In this document: positions 62,634 to 64,000 of the stretch, in pieces
Layout: every line of letters begins with the position of its first letter
How positions within the stretch are numbered: position 1 is the first letter of the stretch
DNA from: Pseudanabaena biceps
Lineage (GTDB): Bacteria; Cyanobacteriota; Cyanobacteriia; Pseudanabaenales; Pseudanabaenaceae
Assembly: GCA_013361095.1 (NCBI GenBank)
Contig: JAATWA010000001.1
Span: 1,962,501 to 2,026,500, forward strand
DNA length: 64,000 bases
Reading direction: 5' to 3'
Notes under the pieces: model-generated
What the model was told of the DNA's origin: nothing
Database searches by the model: none
What the model saw: the letters and a program-made list of their open reading frames with translations, nothing else
Made by a program: the position numbers and the translations under genes

Positions 62634-63263
62634 TTAGCTGCTCAAAGGATAGTATTCAGAATGGATACGCGCATTGACAATAATTGCGGTGATTGCTTCC
62701 ATGGTGTACTGGATCATTGAGGCGATCGCCTCATCAAAATGATTGGTTTGGGAATGCGTAAGCGTAATTATCCCGATCGCATCAATGCCATAGATTAAAG
62801 GTATCGCCAGAGCTGATCGCCCAGTGTAAGGTTGATTGGGCAAATTCACCCAGCGATCGTCGATTAATGCGTCATGGATAATGCCAATTTGACGGTGGCG
62901 CAAAGCCCAACCCGCTAAACCATCATCTAGCACCTTAGAAATTACCGAGTCCTTAAGATCGCGAGTCACTGGGCCTCTTGCCAAGATGCTTTCCATGATT
63001 ATTCCGTCTTCGTCAATCAAAAAAATACTACCTTCATCGGCATTGGTGGCGTTGATCAGGGTTTCGATCGTATTTTTGAGGGTGGTTTTGAGAATGAGGC
63101 TACCACTTACGGACTGTGCGTAGGAAATAGAATTTTTGAGTAGGGTAGTTTGTAATTGGATCGCGGCATGGGCAACCATCAGCAATGCATGATCTTCGAT
63201 ACTTGCTTCAAATGGAATTCCATCTAATTGATTAGAAATCAACGGATTCTTTGCATTGGTCAT
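62634..63263 (-). CDS. GAF-domain protein
   Basis: Start taken at ATG 63263 (MTNAKNPLISNQLDG); an upstream TTG is less likely. 209 residues: a helical N-terminal stretch (HALLMVAHAAIQLQTTLLKNSISYAQSVS), then a GAF domain (LINATNADEGSIFLIDEDGIIMESILARG, LDDGLAGWALRHRQIGIIHDAL, SALAIPLIYGIDAIGIITLTH). No effector domain or bilin-binding Cys is seen. A small-molecule sensor; ligand unknown. Its neighbour at 63590 is divergent. Confidence 0.8.
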   Translation of the reverse strand: MTNAKNPLISNQLDGIPFEASIEDHALLMVAHAAIQLQTTLLKNSISYAQSVSGSLILKTTLKNTIETLINATNADEGSIFLIDEDGIIMESILARGPVTRDLKDSVISKVLDDGLAGWALRHRQIGIIHDALIDDRWVNLPNQPYTGRSALAIPLIYGIDAIGIITLTHSQTNHFDEAIASMIQYTMEAITAIIVNARIHSEYYPLSS

Positions 63264-63370
63264 GTTGGGTTTCCAGCAAGATTTAAATTTGCTGACTGCC
63301 AAAAGTGTAAACTGATTTTTGCATTTTCCCTCAAAATCGCCATATATAGCAAAGCAAGTTTTGCTTACTC

Positions 63371-63417
63371 CCTACCCAAGGATTAGAGTCGCGCCGCGAC
63401 TCTAATCCTTGGGTAGG
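63371..63417. repeat. Long perfect palindrome, CCTACCCAAGGATTAGAGTCGCG
   Basis: 23-nt arms (63371-63393, 63395-63417) around one base. Confidence 0.92.
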
Positions 63418-63453
63418 CAAGTGACTACAGCTATAGCATGGCTTTGCAAAAGC

Positions 63454-63498
63454 AGTTTTAGGGTTGTCAGCGCCGTAGGCGCTGACAACCCTAAAACT
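63454..63498. repeat. Perfect palindrome AGTTTTAGGGTTGTCAGCGCC
   Basis: 21-nt arms (63454-63474, 63478-63498), loop GTA; a shorter flank CAAAAGC/GTTTTG extends it. Confidence 0.9.
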
Positions 63499-63589
63499 AG
63501 TTTTGTGCTGATTTTTTGTTTGGATAATTGCCAATCGATTACTTGTGTGATATACATCTAATCCTAAATTCCCTAAACGAATTGCACCT

Positions 63590-64000
63590 ATGAATGCCAC
63601 CGCAACTGCCCTAGCTAATCCCTCAGAAAACATGACAGCCAACCTTCAGCAAGAAATCAACTTACTTAAGGTCGAGCTAGAACAAAAAGATCTGCTAGTG
63701 CAGCAGCTTTCTGAAGAACTTTTTCGCTTGGTTAAAGGAAATACAGCTTTTTTGCCAAATCCTGAGGAGCATGAACAGCATTCAGAAGAGATGCGCCTGC
63801 TAGCTGAAAAGCTTGCCCTAGTAGAAAATAAGTTAATGGCAACCCAAGAGATAATCCAAGAACGCGATCGCGAAGCGGTGGAATTGCGCCAAACGATCCA
63901 AGAAATGAGCGATCGCAATCGGATGTTGGAGCAAGTGGTGCAGGAGTTACCCAATATCTATCGCGCCAAGTTTGCGGAGCGCATCGTGCCAATCAAGCAA
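63590..64000 (+). CDS. Coiled-coil protein, N-terminal part (continues past window)
   Basis: ATG at 63590 opens a frame of 137 codons without stop to the window end. The residues form one long heptad-type coiled coil (LQQEINLLKVELEQKDLLVQQLSEELFRLVKG, EMRLLAEKLALVENKLMATQEI, RDREAVELRQTIQEMSDRNRMLEQVVQELP), followed by IYRAKFAERIVPIKQ at the edge. HIP1 sites encode ERDRE and SDRN. Function unknown. The gene was found by direct translation; frames on the other strand here are its shadow. Confidence 0.75.
   Translation, partial: MNATATALANPSENMTANLQQEINLLKVELEQKDLLVQQLSEELFRLVKGNTAFLPNPEEHEQHSEEMRLLAEKLALVENKLMATQEIIQERDREAVELRQTIQEMSDRNRMLEQVVQELPNIYRAKFAERIVPIKQ

Larger units (their letters stand above)
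63264..63589. other. 326-base divergent gap with two palindromes
   Basis: It holds the palindromes at 63371 and 63454 (separate entries), between divergent genes, so promoters must overlap or flank them. Nothing else stands out. Confidence 0.7.

Noticed and set aside
63331-63992. Minus-strand frames at the right edge
   Set aside because: The plus-strand frame from 63590 is a continuous coiled coil with cyanobacterial codon use and HIP1; the others are its shadows or run through palindromes.

Overview
The window is chromosomal DNA of a cyanobacterium. The evidence is a beta-carboxysome locus (ccmO-ccmK-ccmK-ccmL-ccmM-ccmN), phycobilisome genes (a CpcG-type rod-core linker and a CpcS/CpeS-type bilin lyase), Psb28, zeta-carotene desaturase, an RpaA-type regulator, SLH-OprB porins, and the very frequent HIP1 octamer GCGATCGC. 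A Pseudanabaena-like filamentous species is possible, but the genus cannot be fixed from sequence alone.

Layout. Bases 1-4670 are an AT-rich accessory block, probably a small defence island: the tail of a RhuM-family gene, a Ser/Thr kinase with HEAT-like repeats, and a translationally coupled AAA ATPase plus DUF4276-type protein. Bases 4700-15230 carry housekeeping genes (crtQ/zds, an HDAC-like hydrolase, a membrane protein with a nuclease-like tail, glgA, rpaA, solanesyl diphosphate synthase, a FecR-domain protein, an orphan ABC ATPase, a diguanylate cyclase). Bases 15630-21290 are the ccm cluster, with ccmO first. Bases 21360-24940 encode a BMP-type nucleoside importer without its ATPase. 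Then come an SLH porin, tgt with a LapA-like gene, an esterase, a beta-helix protein, an inositol-phosphatase-like gene, trpS, psb28 and moaB. On the minus strand, 44600-35300 reads nrtA - SLH porin - nrtB - nrtC - nrtD - DUF6671-like - MOSC. This is a nitrate-uptake operon with an outer-membrane porin inside it and molybdenum-linked genes next to it. After GST, Dps and a fused ECF ATPase comes lnt. The phosphate genes are split: pstB on the minus strand, and pstS-pstC-pstA divergent behind a clear Pho box. The right end holds cpcG, the bilin lyase, an EVE-like/TPR/coiled-coil/DUF3883-like fusion protein, aroH, small membrane proteins, a GAF protein and the start of a coiled-coil gene.

The most striking unexplained feature is non-coding. 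More than 40 long intergenic palindromes are scattered through the window, roughly one per 1.4 kb. By hand count 28 have uninterrupted arms of 17-33 nt and most have loops of 1-5 nt. Arm sequence differs from site to site but is perfectly self-complementary within a site. Several families can be recognised: a GCGGCGC-GAA-GCGCCGC core inside AAACCCAAGA arms; a CGAACCA-AGAATTTT type; an AGTGAATAATT type; and a MITE-like type ending in TAGCTAGGCGCAATTA. They lie mainly at gene ends, several hold the stop codon of the neighbouring gene, and they probably act as bidirectional terminators. How arms of such variable sequence stay perfectly matched is not explained by any feature I recognise.
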